The notes below the pieces were generated by a model, which made no database searches, was not told the origin of the DNA, and worked only from the letters and a program-made list of their open reading frames with translations. Source: Ilex aquifolium (lineage: Eukaryota; Streptophyta; Magnoliopsida; Aquifoliales; Aquifoliaceae). From it: a stretch of 64,000 bases of DNA. How positions within the stretch are numbered: position 1 is the stretch's first letter; each line of letters starts with the position of its first letter. Positions 13,751 to 26,172 of the stretch are shown piece by piece. A program made the translations under genes and the position numbers. Location: contig OX637394.1 in NCBI GenBank assembly GCA_951799425.1, forward strand, positions 43,139,642-43,203,641, read 5' to 3'.

Positions 13751-14210
13751 TTAATGGTACCGGTGTAATTTAAGCAAATAACCAAAAAATGTATTTATTT
13801 TTTTTAAATATAAGTTTAGTATGATCTCAACCTTAGTTTTAATAAATGATGATGATTTAAAATCTATTCATAGGAACAAAAATAATTTTGCAACTCCATC
13901 TTCTTCTTCGTCGTCTCAGTTTTTTTTTTACTATAATCTCAATCTTAATTTTAATAGATGATGATGATGATTTTGATTTTATAATCTCTTGAAGGGATAA
14001 AAATAATTCTGCAACTCTATATTCTTCTTCTTCGCCTGAGTTTTTTTTTTTTTTTTTTGAATTTGTAAGCCAGTGGGTAGCCGGTAAAAAGTTGTAGAGT
14101 TGATCAACGGTGGAAGTTCTTCCTTATATATCTACCGTTCATTTTTTTTTTCGGTACCATACCGAAAACTGGCTGGCGGTACCGTAGTCGAACCCTAAAT
14201 TTTTAGGACC

Positions 14211-14757
14211 CACAAAGATTTATGGCATCTGTCATGTGTGTTGGGCAAATAAATTTAGTATAAATCTTGGTAGCATAGCATTACTGTCCATGCAGTGGTG
14301 GAGCCCACTCCTCTTAATTAATTATTTTTATCAATATACTTTTATATTTTATTTTATTCCGTAAAAGTTACCATGTATAAAATTTATTTATTTTAATTTG
14401 TTAAACAATAATTTTAAAAGATCCCAAACAATATTAATGAGTAGGTTGGTTTTTGCCACCAAACTAATTTGAGATCGTAACCCTATCTTGGTTGGGGGTG
14501 TGATACATACTTAAGACTAGTTCTAAGTTTTAGCGAACCAAGTTTGTTATATTTAGTCAACACCAACTATAATATATTATGTTCTCGGTGTGTCAATTAA
14601 ATTGTTACATTTTGAACTCGAATATATTTATTTCAATTAAAATTAAATAGTATTTGATTTTAATTTAATATGTTTAAATAAATTCTATCTATTAATCATT
14701 TTGTGCTTCAATCAACGCTCTAACCTCATTGTCTTTCAACAAAGTCGGCATTAATAT
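14211..14757. other. Intergenic, no gene seen
   Basis: AT-rich sequence without coherent reading frames, tandem arrays or recognisable element termini. Confidence 0.4.
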
Positions 14758-14935
14758 TAGAGTAATGCTACATAAATTTAAAAATTAAACTTAAATATTA
14801 GATTTGATAATTACAATCATTGATTTTACTGTATGTCTCATTATTTATTGAGACCCACTACCTATTCAATGGTTGTGATTATCCAGTTTACTTTTTAAGT
14901 CGGGATCTAATAAGATTTTACACTTGCTCTCAGGA
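14758..14935. mobile_element. Small MITE, family shared with 34549-34685
   Basis: The left end 'agagtaatgctacataaa' and following 'aaaattaaactt' pair imperfectly with 'actttttaagtcgggatc' at the right end. The central words 'gagacccactacc' and 'attcaatggttgtg' match the inverse strand of the element upstream of the MYB gene. About 180 bp, no coding capacity. Confidence 0.55.
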
Positions 14936-15401
14936 CTTAAACACAACTCTCTTGATGTAAGCAAGCTTGACCCAACTATATAAAAGATAGGTACTAAAAC
15001 ACGAAAACTTGAGAAATTGGATATTTTTTAACCATAATTCGTCAATTTTATATTGGGTTTGTATCATATTGACGTGTCGCGTGTTAAAAACTATTTACCC
15101 CTAACTGCAACCAAAAAAAAAGAAAGAAAGGGATATCTCTCCTTTCGTATTTTTCTTACAAAAAAACTATCAGACATAGATTTCTTAAGCTAGTTATTAG
15201 AATGTGAATTATGTGATATTAGAATCATTTACATAATCATGTGTAGATAAAATGAAAAAGTTAGAAAATAATATGATACTAAAAATTACTTTACCGTGTT
15301 GGACCGTAAAGTAAAAAATACTCCAAAAGATAGTTAATTCCTACTCTAAAAAGTGATAAACTCTATCAAAAAAGTGGTAAGTGAGCCCTAAAAATTATAA
15401 G

Positions 15402-15938
15402 TGAGTGTGTTAATTGTACTGGAGGTTCTAAAAATATAGAGTTTGTCTCATTTTGGTCTCCAATATTTCAATTATATTATTTTGGTCCTTGAAGTATTGA
15501 ATATGTTTCTATATGTTCATTCAAGCGGATAACGTCCAATTTGCTAACAATTTTTTATCATAAACATATCATGTAATACCTAAATATGGACAAAAAATAA
15601 TTTTGAAACAAAATTTGGGTAGCTTTTAACAAAATATGGGTAACTTTTGACTAAAATTTGGATAATTTATGATTAAAACTGTGTAATTTAGGTAGTTATT
15701 TAACTAAAATTTGAGTAAACATTTGGTCAAGAGTTATCCAAATTATTTTTTGTCCATATTTAAGTATCATGTGATAAATTTATGATAAAAATTGTTAACA
15801 ATCTGGACGCTGTTTGCTTGAGGGACTATATAGAAACATATTCAATATTTTCAGGGATCAAAATGATGCAATTGAAATATTGGGGACCAAAATGAGACAA
15901 ACTCTATACTTTGGGAACCTCTAGTGCGATTAACTCTA
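15402..15938. mobile_element. Foldback MITE with ~200-bp terminal inverted repeats
   Basis: The left arm from about 15402 (GTTAATTGTACTGGAGGTTC) and the right arm ending near 15938 (GAACCTCTAGTGCGATTAAC) are inverted copies. They share 'agagtttgtctcattttgg', 'ccaatatttcaatt', 'attgaatatgtttctatat' and 'aaatatggac' in order, leaving a centre of only about 130 bp. This is MULE/foldback-style architecture. The class is inferred and no target duplication is clear. No gene. Confidence 0.75.
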
Positions 15939-17151
15939 AGTGAATATAAACAGTAAGTACACCCCAAAATTAGTATAAAAACCCAAAAAAGTGATGGTAC
16001 TAATTTTTTTTTTCCAATACCATTGTGAAACCCCACCTTGATATTGTACACCTAAGGCTTAATCATTCAAATTACTATATGATACATGATTTCAGGTTCA
16101 GCATTTATTCTAAAGACAGAATAGCTATATCAATAATAGGTAGTTGGATACATGATTTTATTCTATAAATGTAGGGTTTTGGACTTGGGAAAAATAGCAT
16201 CTTTATTTCTCTTGTGTTGGGTGCCATTTCAACAAAAATAGTTTGCCCAAAGGTTGAAGAAGATCCTTCCTTTTTTGTCAATGAGATCCAAAACTTTTTA
16301 AGGTAGGTTGGGATTTTCTTTTGCTGGGAAGGGATCATCAATTCTTTTATATAATCATGTTGGATTTGGATCGCGTTCAATATATTTTTTTGAAAACTTT
16401 TTCAAGGAAGTATCATTATCGATAAATGGAATCCCGATTAATGCATGATATATGATCTAATGGTAAAGAAATATATTAAAATAGATCTACATTCGTTCAT
16501 TTTTAGGATGAGGTTGAATATCTATTCGTTCGTCCTAATAATTTGGTTCGTGTTAACTAATTTACAGTAAAACTCAACATTATTTTCGATGGACCTCGTC
16601 GGTGGAAAATATGGTCACATTAAAATTTGAAATACCAAAGCCCAAGATAGAAAGAATTTTAGATTTTCTATTTAGAAGTAATCAATTGTCCCACAAGAGT
16701 AGGCTACTTTGTTGACAAAAAAATAAAAAATAAAAAAATTCAATTATGCGGTTTTTTTTTTTGGGGGAAGGAAGAGGGGATAAGGTTTGGACTCTACCCA
16801 CCTACGGACAAAAGTGAACTGTTAAGGCTAGAGTTATCCTCCGTATCTTAAATGTTAGTTCGTGGTCTGAAAACTCCTAACTATTGAACCAAAAAAAAAA
16901 AAAAGTTAGTTCGAAGGCACAAATGAAGACCTGGCAAGGTTGGCCTTTGGATTAGCTATTGGCCCAAGCCCAACTATTGGGTCTTTGCCTCTTGATAAAA
17001 GGGCCGAATATGTCAATAAGTATAGGCCCAACAATTACACCATTGCCATTTGGACAAGGCTCAATCAATGGGCTAATATTCCAAAAATGTCGATGACATT
17101 TACTTCTAACATTTTTATGGTGCATGCAAGTGTCTGATTCTTGATAAAAAA

Positions 17152-17185
<34 letters not shown>

Positions 17186-18779
17186 GTCTATAATGAGTTT
17201 AGCCCTACAATACATAACCTAAACTTGTTTAATTAATGAATTGCTAAGGTTGTCACCAGCTAATAACGCATTCAGTGTAATAGAATCCTCGGGATAGACA
17301 ATGTGAAACAGAGTCTAAATCATAGCCCAGTTGGAGGTGGAGACTTCTTTCTCGGTTTTAACAACCAAAACTTTTTAACATTTTTACCTAACACAAGAAA
17401 AGAACCCATTACACAACTGATTTCATATTTGTATAATAATGAATTCATATTTGGATGGACCCACGTTTCCGATATGGTAGAATCATTTAGGTTAGAGATG
17501 GACAGGGACGGAACCATGATTTAACATTAAGAGGGGCCGAACAATGATATTCAAGAGATTATTTTAACATGATACACTCCAATATTATCTATTTTCAATT
17601 AAATCGAGAGAATTGGTTCAATTTTTTCCAATTACTTATACAAATATTGATCAAATAAAAATAATAAACAATTTCAACTTGATTTTATCTACGAATCACT
17701 TGTGTTGTGTACCACTAAATGTCAATCTAGTTTCATTATATTTTCAATAATTGCAATGCAAATTCATCAAATAATTTAAAAATTATAACTAAATACGTGC
17801 TCTACTACACAAATAGTCCATCGTTTCAGCCCAGTTCAAAAAATTATTTAATGATTTAAAAAAAATAAATAGATACATTTACTCGAGAGGAGTTACCGAC
17901 AAAGTACAAAGTCATACATATAACACCAACTTGAATCGGTGACTACCTAATTTTTTGAGACTTTCTATTACGTCTTTGCCCCTAAAAACAACAATTGTGA
18001 TATTTTTAGAGGATCATTAAATTACATATAATAATTTCACAAGTACAATGTCTATATAAGAGTTTTTGTCCAAAAAATGAGTGGGCCACGGCCCCTCTAG
18101 GCCCCTTAATATTTCCATTACTGGAGATTTTTTTTTAAAAAATAAAATAAAAATCATAATGAATAGCCTCTCTCTATATAAGACAAGAATATGTACAGAT
18201 TACTCTTCTCAGATTCCACAATAATTGCAGTCTCAATTATTGTCAACAACTACTATTGGATATGGGTCGATAAGGACTAATTAAGATTTTTGAATTTTTA
18301 ATTCCTAAAAGGGATTTAACTTTATGGCATGAAAAGAAAAAGTTATTAATCCAACAAATAATTAATGTGGTGTGGAGCATTTCCGAAGACAAACTCACCT
18401 TTGTGTTGCACCTACTAACCTAAACCAACATTATATGTTATTTTGTTCTTAGTCATGGCGTTGGTTTTGGTTTAGTGGGAGCCTTGTCATTCAAAACTTT
18501 GTATAGTGTGGAAATCATCTCTTTCAGGTTTGTCAATCTCACTAATTACAGTCACAATGACTGCAAATCTTTCAAAATGACTTCCTTTCGGTTTCGGATA
18601 AGATGTACACAATGTTATTTAATTCTAATTTGTTAGTTTTATCGGTTTGTTAATCAAAACTCAACAAAAAAATTGTGTACATTAATTAATTATGCTCACC
18701 ATTTTACATTTACATTTTCATTTTTTCAAACACCGCGGCCACAATTACTTCACTCAAAACATTGTTGATTCCTCAAAAT
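15939..18779. other. Intergenic with SINE-like tail and AC/AT microsatellite
   Basis: No convincing gene. 16755-16905 resembles a decayed SINE on the plus strand, ending 'aactattgaacc' plus a poly-A run. A (CA)n(TA)n microsatellite lies at about 17151-17186. The open frame at 16105-16380 (minus, 91 codons) has no recognised domain and no splice context I could support. Confidence 0.4.
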
Positions 18780-19190
18780 AAGCAGGACCGGCTCAATCAT
18801 TAGGTAAGTTAAACAACCACTTAGGACAGCTATGATACCCGTAGCATATTGGTATTGCGGTCAAGGATGTACGAGACAATTTACACGCACTTCGATTAAT
18901 TTTCTTTAAAAAATAATTTCTCGTGACCTAATTTAAGAAAATTGTCAAGTTTTAAACTTTTTCGATCCTTCATTTAGTCACCATGAAAAGGTGAAAGACT
19001 TCGTTCAACCTCATCATCAGAAATAGTCTTTTTTTTTTTATAATAGATAATAAAATTAATTAGTAATTTTATATTTCAAAAAGAGAGAACAATAATTGTT
19101 AAATACTATTGTAAATATGCTATTATAAATGTGTATTATATTTTGAAAGAATTCTTATTAAAACTTTCACATAAGAACCTATTTTTTATC
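18780..19190. other. Intergenic with SINE-related fragment
   Basis: 18840-19000 contains 'gtacgagacaatttacacgc' and 'ctcgtgacctaatttaag', which loosely match the minus-strand SINE copy at 19232-19450, so this may be an older copy. Otherwise the sequence is AT-rich with no gene. Confidence 0.3.
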
Positions 19191-19231
19191 GAGTTGGCTT
19201 TGCCTGAAGTATCATCGGTAAATATGTTCTT

Positions 19232-19450
19232 TTTTTTTTGGTTTTAACGATCAAGGGTGTTCGAGTCAGTTTACACATCCCTTAAGTAATTTCCTCTCCG
19301 ATTTGATTAAAGGCAAACTATCTATACTGGGATCAGGGTATTCAATCCCTCATGACCTGACTTCAAGGAATTGTCAACATTCGAATTCAGAAAGTCTGAA
19401 TTTTTAGTTCGTCTATTTTATCAGTCCCAGTGAGAGTTGTGACTAGTGTT
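19232..19450 (-). mobile_element. SINE, minus strand
   Basis: Read on the minus strand, this copy runs from 'gaattcgaatgttgacaatt' (a B-box-like region) through 'catgagggattgaatacc' to 'cgttaaaacc' followed by poly-A. The body is collinear with the split copy at 27590-28520. There is no protein coding, and transcription would be by Pol III if active. Confidence 0.6.
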
Positions 19451-19599
19451 ATAGGTCGTTGGACGGCCAAAAGATTGCCACAAATAAGTCAATTTGGGAG
19501 ACCGAAGGTAGTTCTCCGTGCACCGGACACGTAACTTACCAAATCACTTGAGCTGGGATTGGTAAATAGTTGTTGTGAAATTACTAACTTTTACTTTTG

Positions 19600-20340
19600 T
19601 TTTGACAAAGTAGACAGCCATCCCAAAGCGATGATTGGGTGAGTTTGCTGTCCACTTAAATGTCTATAATACATTTTATTTTAATTATGTATAACTTTAT
19701 TGTTTAACTGCATCATCAACTGTAATTAACGACCTAATAAAACTCTCAACCAAAATCTATTCATATCTCTTGGTACTGTTTTTTTTTTTCCTTACCCGCA
19801 TACTGGTATCATGTATGTACATGGCAGTTGACTTGAGGGCATTTGGAAAAGTTACACCAGATTTTCATTGGATGATGAGGCAAACTGGCAAAAGGACAGG
19901 AGAACCACCTCTGACTTGTCTTCCTGGGCATGGAAAATGGAACCACTGGCCAACACCTAGTGGGACCTTATTAGTGCCGTCCACATTAGATATCAGATAG
20001 GCTTCCACACACACATATAAATATACATATATAGAGAGAGAAAGAGAGATGAAAAAAAACCATTTTCATATGGTGTATTTGCAATGCTTCCCTTCAGGCA
20101 GCACAGCTTGTGGTGAGTAAAAAAAACCCATCTTTAGGGCAGATTATGCAACTCATTACAAAGGGTCTCTCTCTCTCTCTCTATATATATACACACACAC
20201 ACACACACATATTACACATATATAGAAGACCCAGCTACTTGAAAGAAAGAGTATGTTCTCTGACTCTCTCTCTCTCTCTCAATGTTTAGACAGGCCTATT
20301 ATCACAAGGCTTTTGGGAAGATGGATCATGGGAGGCTGCA
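19600..20340 (+). other. Upstream region of the MIR171-type hairpin; unrecognised short frame
   Basis: A GC-richer patch at about 19815-20000 contains a 76-codon open frame from 19770. Its residues (for example DFHWMMRQTGKRTGEPP) match nothing I recognise. It may be promoter or part of the primary transcript of the hairpin 400 bp downstream. CT and CA/TA microsatellites lie at 20166-20212 and 20265-20280. Confidence 0.3.
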
Positions 20341-20344
20341 GCGA

Positions 20345-20490
20345 TGGGAGGGTGGGTGACTGGGTGTTGACTAGATGAAGATATTGACGCGCCTCAAGCT
20401 AAAGGCATGGTTAGATGAAAGATTAGCCATGTGATTTTGATTGAGCCGCGTCAATATCTCCTTTTTTGTGGCTCCCCCTCGCACCCAAAT
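20345..20490 (+). ncRNA. MIR171: MIR171/170-type microRNA precursor
   Basis: The 3' arm at 20438-20458 carries a 21-nt mature-like sequence beginning TGATTGAGCCGCGTCAATAT, the miR170/171 family form. The 5' arm at 20380-20400 (GATATTGACGCGCCTCAAGC) pairs with it over about 18 of 21 positions, leaving a loop of about 37 nt. The stem continues imperfectly outward (GGGAGGGTGGGTGAC against GGCTCCCCCTCGCACCC). In plants this family directs cleavage of HAM/SCL6-class GRAS transcription factor mRNAs; none is encoded here. The strand follows the mature sequence orientation. Precise precursor ends are not determined. Confidence 0.88.
20438..20458 (+). ncRNA. Predicted mature miR171/170
   Basis: 21 nt on the 3' arm of the hairpin, 5' U, matching the family core GATTGAGCCGCGTCAATATC. 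It differs from the copy at 50289-50309 at two core positions: CGCGTC here against CGTGCC there. Confidence 0.85.
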
Positions 20491-20499
20491 TCAGATTCT

Positions 20500-21188
<689 letters not shown>

Positions 21189-21199
21189 GGGAGAGTCAT

Positions 21200-22329
21200 C
21201 AACAAGGGAGTAGGTAAAGAGGGTGTATCAGTCGGTTTTAACTCTTCCACTCCACACAAAGTATATTCTATAATTCAAGAACCTAGTGTCAAATGGAAAA
21301 AAAGAAAAGAAAAGAAGGTCTAAGGGCTCAAGATAATCTTTACTCTAATCCTCCTACTCGTATTATTGACAAACCAAAAAACATTAAAAATCCGTAAACC
21401 CTAGGAATTCATTTGGAAATGATCTTTTGAACGCCAAATAAAATTGCGTATATTTGAATTTTATCAAAGCCTACAATAACGAGAAGTTCGTTCACTAAAC
21501 TGTCTTTTGATAACTTGTAGGATTGTATTTAGGTATATATTCATTGTCCAAATGACCAGCATGAGTTCATACGGATATATTTAGTATGAAGCTCAATAGA
21601 ATAGTACCTTTTTGCCATTGTAGTTCTTTTGTTTTACGTTTTGTTCACGGTATTGATAAGGATATGAGGAAAACTAAGAAGGGAAGAAGACAGAGCTGAC
21701 GAAGGAATCATTCACGTCCTGCGCTGTTGGCGTAGCGGGAACCATAACTGCAACGTCAATGGGACCCTTGAGATTAATGCTTTCAGTTTTGGTTGCATTT
21801 TGTTGTGGTTTATCTGGATGCATGCTATCGTCATGCCATTATATTGCCATATATACGAGAAAATATTTAGTGTCACGGTAGTATTACGTTATTATTGTAA
21901 TTTGATTGAGGTCTACATTTAATAAGAAAGCACCAAGTGACTGGGTGAACTTCCACACACTATATAATAGTAATAACTACCATATGGAAAGAAATGAGGT
22001 TACAATTTATTCATTTGTTTATTTATTATTGGATGGTGACTCTGTTAACAAATTGTTTATTATAATTAATTAATTAATTTCATGAGGTCACAATGTAAAT
22101 CTCAATTAGATTCATGGTCATGAGTTATAAAGATAAAGATCCAAAGTTAGAAGAAGAAAGAAGTCCAAGCTATAAAATTATATTATGAAGACCTCCCAAG
22201 ATCTTTCAATGCTTAGGAAAGATAAAGACATTAGAGACTTTAAGTCACCCTTAGTATTTTTTACTTGAGTACTTTGATTGAATAAATGGATTTCATATGA
22301 CTATTTATTGAAAATATTTTGAAAACAGA
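21200..22329. other. Intergenic, no gene seen
   Basis: Ordinary AT-rich sequence with no coherent frame, RNA hairpin or paired transposon ends that I could establish. Confidence 0.4.
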
Positions 22330-23565
22330 GATTGAGTAATGGTTCAGATCCCGATTGATCAACACCCCTTAATTCTCAATAAGACAAGTTTTTGCTTGGT
22401 TTAGGCTTAAAAATTAGTAGAGGCCGCTCTCTGCTCGTTGGTCTATTGCTTGAGTGATCTTTGAAACAGTCAAGAAAATTTTGAGAAAAGGCTAAGTAGT
22501 TGACAGTGGAGATAGCTCTTTAGTCGCTCTAGCGACATATAGACGGCTCGAGCGGTTTGACCATGGCTCGAGTGGTCCTTGTTCAACTGACTTGGAATTT
22601 TCCATCTCATTCCAGTGATACCAGGCCTCTAACAGCTCAAGTGATCCCTCACAAATTTCAGTTTTCTCAGGCACCAAGTTGAACCTATTTTTAGGGCTTA
22701 TATATGGGCATGCCTTTTCCAATTGGGGTATCTCTAGATAACTCTCTATAAGCCTCTAATAGCCTTTTATATCCTCTAGATAGCTAAGACCAAACCTTGA
22801 CAATCCCCAAGTATCCAAGGCCAAATCTATCTTCGTTAATCTCATACTTCACCTTCAAATCAAGAATAAGAGAGAGATCTTGTAGAGACCCACCAAACTC
22901 ACATCGGTGTGTGAAGGAGTAGATCTTGGAAGAAATCGTTGAAGATTGAAAGAGGAAAGCCGGATTGTGGAGCTCAATTCACCTTTTGAAGCTAGTACTC
23001 AAGACCTTGTGGTGCCAATTTCAATAAGAAGATACAAGGTGGAAAGCGTCTAACCATGGACTTTGTTGAGGAATAAGACTTTGGACCTTGTAATCATATT
23101 TTGAGTATAGTGGATTACGTTTAGGGAGACCAAGAATGGTCTCATGGTTTTTTTTTGGAAGGGTTTTTATGTTAAAATTGTCTCATGTTATGGTAGTTGT
23201 TGATTTACTTATTTTGCACGTGCACACACACACACACACACACATACACACACACACACCAGGTGTTTGATGATATGATTTTATGATTGATATTCTTGAA
23301 TTATCATCATTGTTGTTTAAAAATTGGTGAAAAAGATTGGAGGGATAAGGATTATGGATTTGAATTGATTGATTGTTGATTATTGATTATTGAATTGAGC
23401 ATCTTGCAACCATGCATTCGTTGAAAGGGTTTGTTCATCCAAAAAGGGGTTCATCAAACTTAATTTCACAAATGAATTGGTAATTGTGTAAGTCTAAATT
23501 TGTGTATGTTTTCGCTTGAAGTGTAAAAGATCTGTTCACCCCCTCTACTGATAGAGTAGTGTACT
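22330..23565 (+). mobile_element. Probable solo or truncated Copia-type LTR
   Basis: Features typical of long Copia (SIRE/Maximus-like) LTRs on the plus strand are seen in order: GC-richer 'ggctcgagcggtttgacc' boxes at 22540; a TATA-like 'cttatatatgggcatgc' near 22700; 'gtagagacccaccaaactca' near 22885; 'gttaaaattgtctcatgtt' near 23170; and a terminal 'tctgttcaccccctctact' near 23535. A (CA)n run sits at 23221-23260. No matching second LTR or polyprotein follows directly, so boundaries are estimates and the call rests on resemblance. Confidence 0.45.
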
Positions 23566-23689
23566 AAAAGCTTATTTTTTGTAGTGAAACTCATTTTATT
23601 AATAAAAGTTTGTTCTTTCCATTTTATTGAGAATTTGTATGGGTAAAATGTTTGCATTATATTTAATATATGGTATGCATGTGTGACTT

Positions 23690-24931
23690 ATATTTTATAT
23701 TGTAGATAATCTGGTGTGTAGAGTTCGGCTTATACACAGAAGACCAGATTATCGGATCATTATATAATATGAACATATGTTCACAATCCTAGATAGAATT
23801 GGACACACCATTGGTATGATTGTAGTGTAATATTCTGGCATAGTCTGTCTTGACTGTAGGAGACTGTTTGATGTCTCGGATTATTGCACTAGTACACTTT
23901 GTGTATTGAACAGATCTATGTTGAGGTTATTATCTTTTATTGATTCAATAAAATAATAAATACCTCATGATTATTATGATTACTTATACTCTTAATCGCA
24001 AAATATTTAATTGTCACGTGCATATAATATTTGTCACTTTAATTCATCAAATGATGAGATTCATATTGAGTCAGTAAATTCGGTGAATTGAGAGACGACG
24101 TTATTTGTATGGCGGAAATTAAATATTAAAGGAAACCACATCCTAGTATTTAAATGGGTTGATGATGTCCTTTTGAAGAAACTCATAAGTTTTGTCCATG
24201 TCAAACCCTGCAGGTAGATTTAATTATCCGACATGACAAATAAGTTGAATAGTAAGGTCTCAAAGAATAAAAGAAGTCAATTAAATATAATTGTCAGTAA
24301 TTTATTTAATTGATAAATATCTGTAATCTTAAACGTGGGGAGATTATTAAGTATATAATAATAAAAAGCTTGAATATAATTTTGAAATAAGGTTCAGAAG
24401 ATCAATAATAAGTCTTTAGTGAACTGACTTATTATTAATGGGTTGTAGGATGTTTGTTCTGGGTTGAACATAAGATTCTTAAGCCCATTGGAAGCCTGAT
24501 CCTTATTTCTCCTTAGGTCTCTGTCGTAGCCTATATATAGACGTCTAAGCTCTTTTATTCAGCATCTATTCTTTACTCACGTTTTTTAGAGAGGCTGAAA
24601 GAGAGAGCAAGGATTTGGAGGTTTTGACAGCCCACACTGCATCCGGATTCTAACGTTTGGGGATATACGACAGAAAGCCGCGAGGTTTGTCGAGCTGTCA
24701 TTCGGTTGCTTGTTGATTCTGTTCTGCGTTCGTGCTGAGACGAGATCAATCCCGAGGGATGTCGAAGGTAAACCCTAATTCTGCCTTGTAAGGTATTAAA
24801 GGAAAATTTTTTATATTCGATACATACGCGCTATCAACAACTCTTGAAATTTCCGTTCCAACATCTACGTCGTGCATTATGTGATTTCACGTATACAATT
24901 GTATTGGGGACGATTGAACTACACATTTCTA
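23690..24931 (+). mobile_element. Probable 5' LTR of a decayed Copia element
   Basis: It lies immediately upstream of a primer-binding-site-like sequence at 24934 and of gag remnants from 25060. It has a TATA box (TATATATAGACG) near 24530 followed by a GA-rich transcribed leader. The left end near 23690 is inferred. No 3' LTR is seen within the window, so LTR identity and TG/CA termini could not be confirmed. Confidence 0.5.
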
Positions 24932-24933
24932 AT

Positions 24934-24950
24934 TGGTATTAGACTATGGT
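24934..24950 (+). promoter_or_regulatory. Primer-binding-site-like sequence (initiator tRNA-Met)
   Basis: TGGTATTAGACTATGG resembles the TGGTATCAGAGC primer-binding site of plant Copia elements, with substitutions. It sits just after the presumed LTR and about 120 bp before gag remnants. Confidence 0.5.
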
Positions 24951-25059
24951 ACTTCGAGAATTGCACTTGAACACTTAATGGGCATTCATTAAGTTTTTAC
25001 TTATTTGAGCTTGTTTTTGTTTGTTTGAGATTCATTAGAAAAACCAATTTTTTATTAAT

Positions 25060-26172
25060 GGATTCTCTTAGAGAAGGAGGCTCAATTTAAATACCACCTT
25101 TTTTTGATGGTACCAACTATACCTATTAAAAGACTAGGATGAAAACGTTCCTCAAGTCCATACACGAGTGCGTGAGGTTTACCACCCAAATAGGATTGAA
25201 AGAGCAATGCTATGTATCTCAAATCTCTAACCCAAATTTTCATCCCAAATCAAGGGAGACCATTGGATAAGTGGGTCCCATTTAAAAAAGTTGATGGGAT
25301 CCACTCATCCAATAGTCTCCCTTCATTTGAGATGAAAATTTGGATTAGAGATTTGGGATATATAGTATTTCCCAGGATCGAAATCGTCCACATGACCACT
25401 GTGGCCGATTAGAGCCCTTTTGACACATGGGCTAAGGACGAGTACGAGATTTTTAGTTGGAATTCAAAAAACTTGAATGCGATATTTAATGTCATAACGC
25501 CGAATGAGTTCCGGAAGATTTTCACTTTTGAGTCCTCTAAGGAAGCTTGTGATGTGTTGAAAGTTTCCCTCGAAATGACACCTCAGCTTCAAAGATTGAC
25601 TTTCTAATTTGAGACCTTGAGAATGGAGGAGAATGAGACTTTTATCGATTTCTATGCCAAATTGAGTGACATAGCGAATTCATCTTTCTTTCTTGGTTAA
25701 TTGTATGATCACCCCATCTTAATGTGAAAAATCTTGAGATCTCTACCGGAAAGATTTCAAACTAAAGTGATGGCTCTTGAGACAGGAGTTGATTTGGAGA
25801 AGTTAATGGTGGAAGACCTTGTAGGGTCTATTTGTACTTTTGAAATGAATATTCGATAGCCTAAAAAGTGTAAGGGCATTGCATTGAGCTCTATCCAAGA
25901 GGAAGATGATGATTCTGAGTCACCTTACTAGGAAGATGAGGAGCTAGCCTATTTTTCAAGAAAACTTACAAAATATGCTAAGGAATGATGGCTCTTCCAA
26001 GTCAAAAAACAAGTTCAATAGACCCAAGACTTCTAAGGAAGGAAAAGAGAGAAAGGGACAAAATAAATTTCAACAGGATGCTAAAAAAAAAAAGGCCTCC
26101 AATGCTTTGAATGTTAAGGGTATTGACGTATGGCTGCACAGTGCCCAAATAAAAAGAAAAATAAGGAAGTGA
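25060..26172 (+). pseudogene. Copia gag pseudogene (UBN2-type, CCHC remnant)
   Basis: Conceptual plus-strand fragments in the order of a Copia gag: PPFFDGTNYTY near 25100 and KTFLKSIHECV near 25150; then, after a MITE insertion, FDTWAKDEYEIF near 25420, FESSKEACDVLK near 25535, RMEENETFIDFYAKLSDIAN near 25625, and LPERFQTKVMALETGVD near 25745. A zinc-knuckle remnant follows near 26105 (CFEC, GY, MAAQCPN). Stops and frame changes interrupt it repeatedly, for example after SSFFLG. No protease, integrase or reverse transcriptase follows: the element is truncated just before the Helitron at 26484. Once a capsid-like gag; now non-functional. Confidence 0.85.
25207..25369. mobile_element. Small MITE inserted in the Copia gag remnant
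   Basis: The left side 'atctcaaatctctaaccc' and 'ccattggataagtggg' pairs with 'tccactcatccaatagtc' and 'ggattagagatttggg' on the right, forming a near-complete foldback of about 160 bp. Gag-like coding continues on both sides, so it inserted into the retroelement. It is the same family as 43349-43487. Confidence 0.75.

Larger units (their letters stand above)
1080..14210. mobile_element. Giant foldback element (13-kb inverted repeat)
   Basis: The left arm (about 1405-8470) reappears as its reverse complement in the right arm (about 8471-13982). Layers from outside to inside are: an AT-rich module with 'gatggagttgcaaaatta' words; a 21-bp unit array (1641-2690 against 12585-13750); further AT modules; a spacer with GAGCGCTC (3279-3660 against 11606-11985); and a 20-bp satellite meeting at an axis near 8470. 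Beyond the strong match, both outer ends carry a diverged CGGTACCG block (near 1105 and 14190), suggesting the original terminal repeat extended there. The arms are close but not identical: the left has about 11 extra bases near 3292 and about 17 near 3605, and satellite length differs (about 4.8 against 3.1 kb). No transposase frame is visible, so this would be a non-autonomous foldback or MULE-like unit. The class is inferred and no target duplication was confirmed. Confidence 0.8.

Noticed and set aside
16105-16380. Minus-strand frame of 91 codons
   Set aside because: Reads like a plausible peptide but has no recognised motif, no splice partners and AT-rich surroundings; not enough to call a gene.
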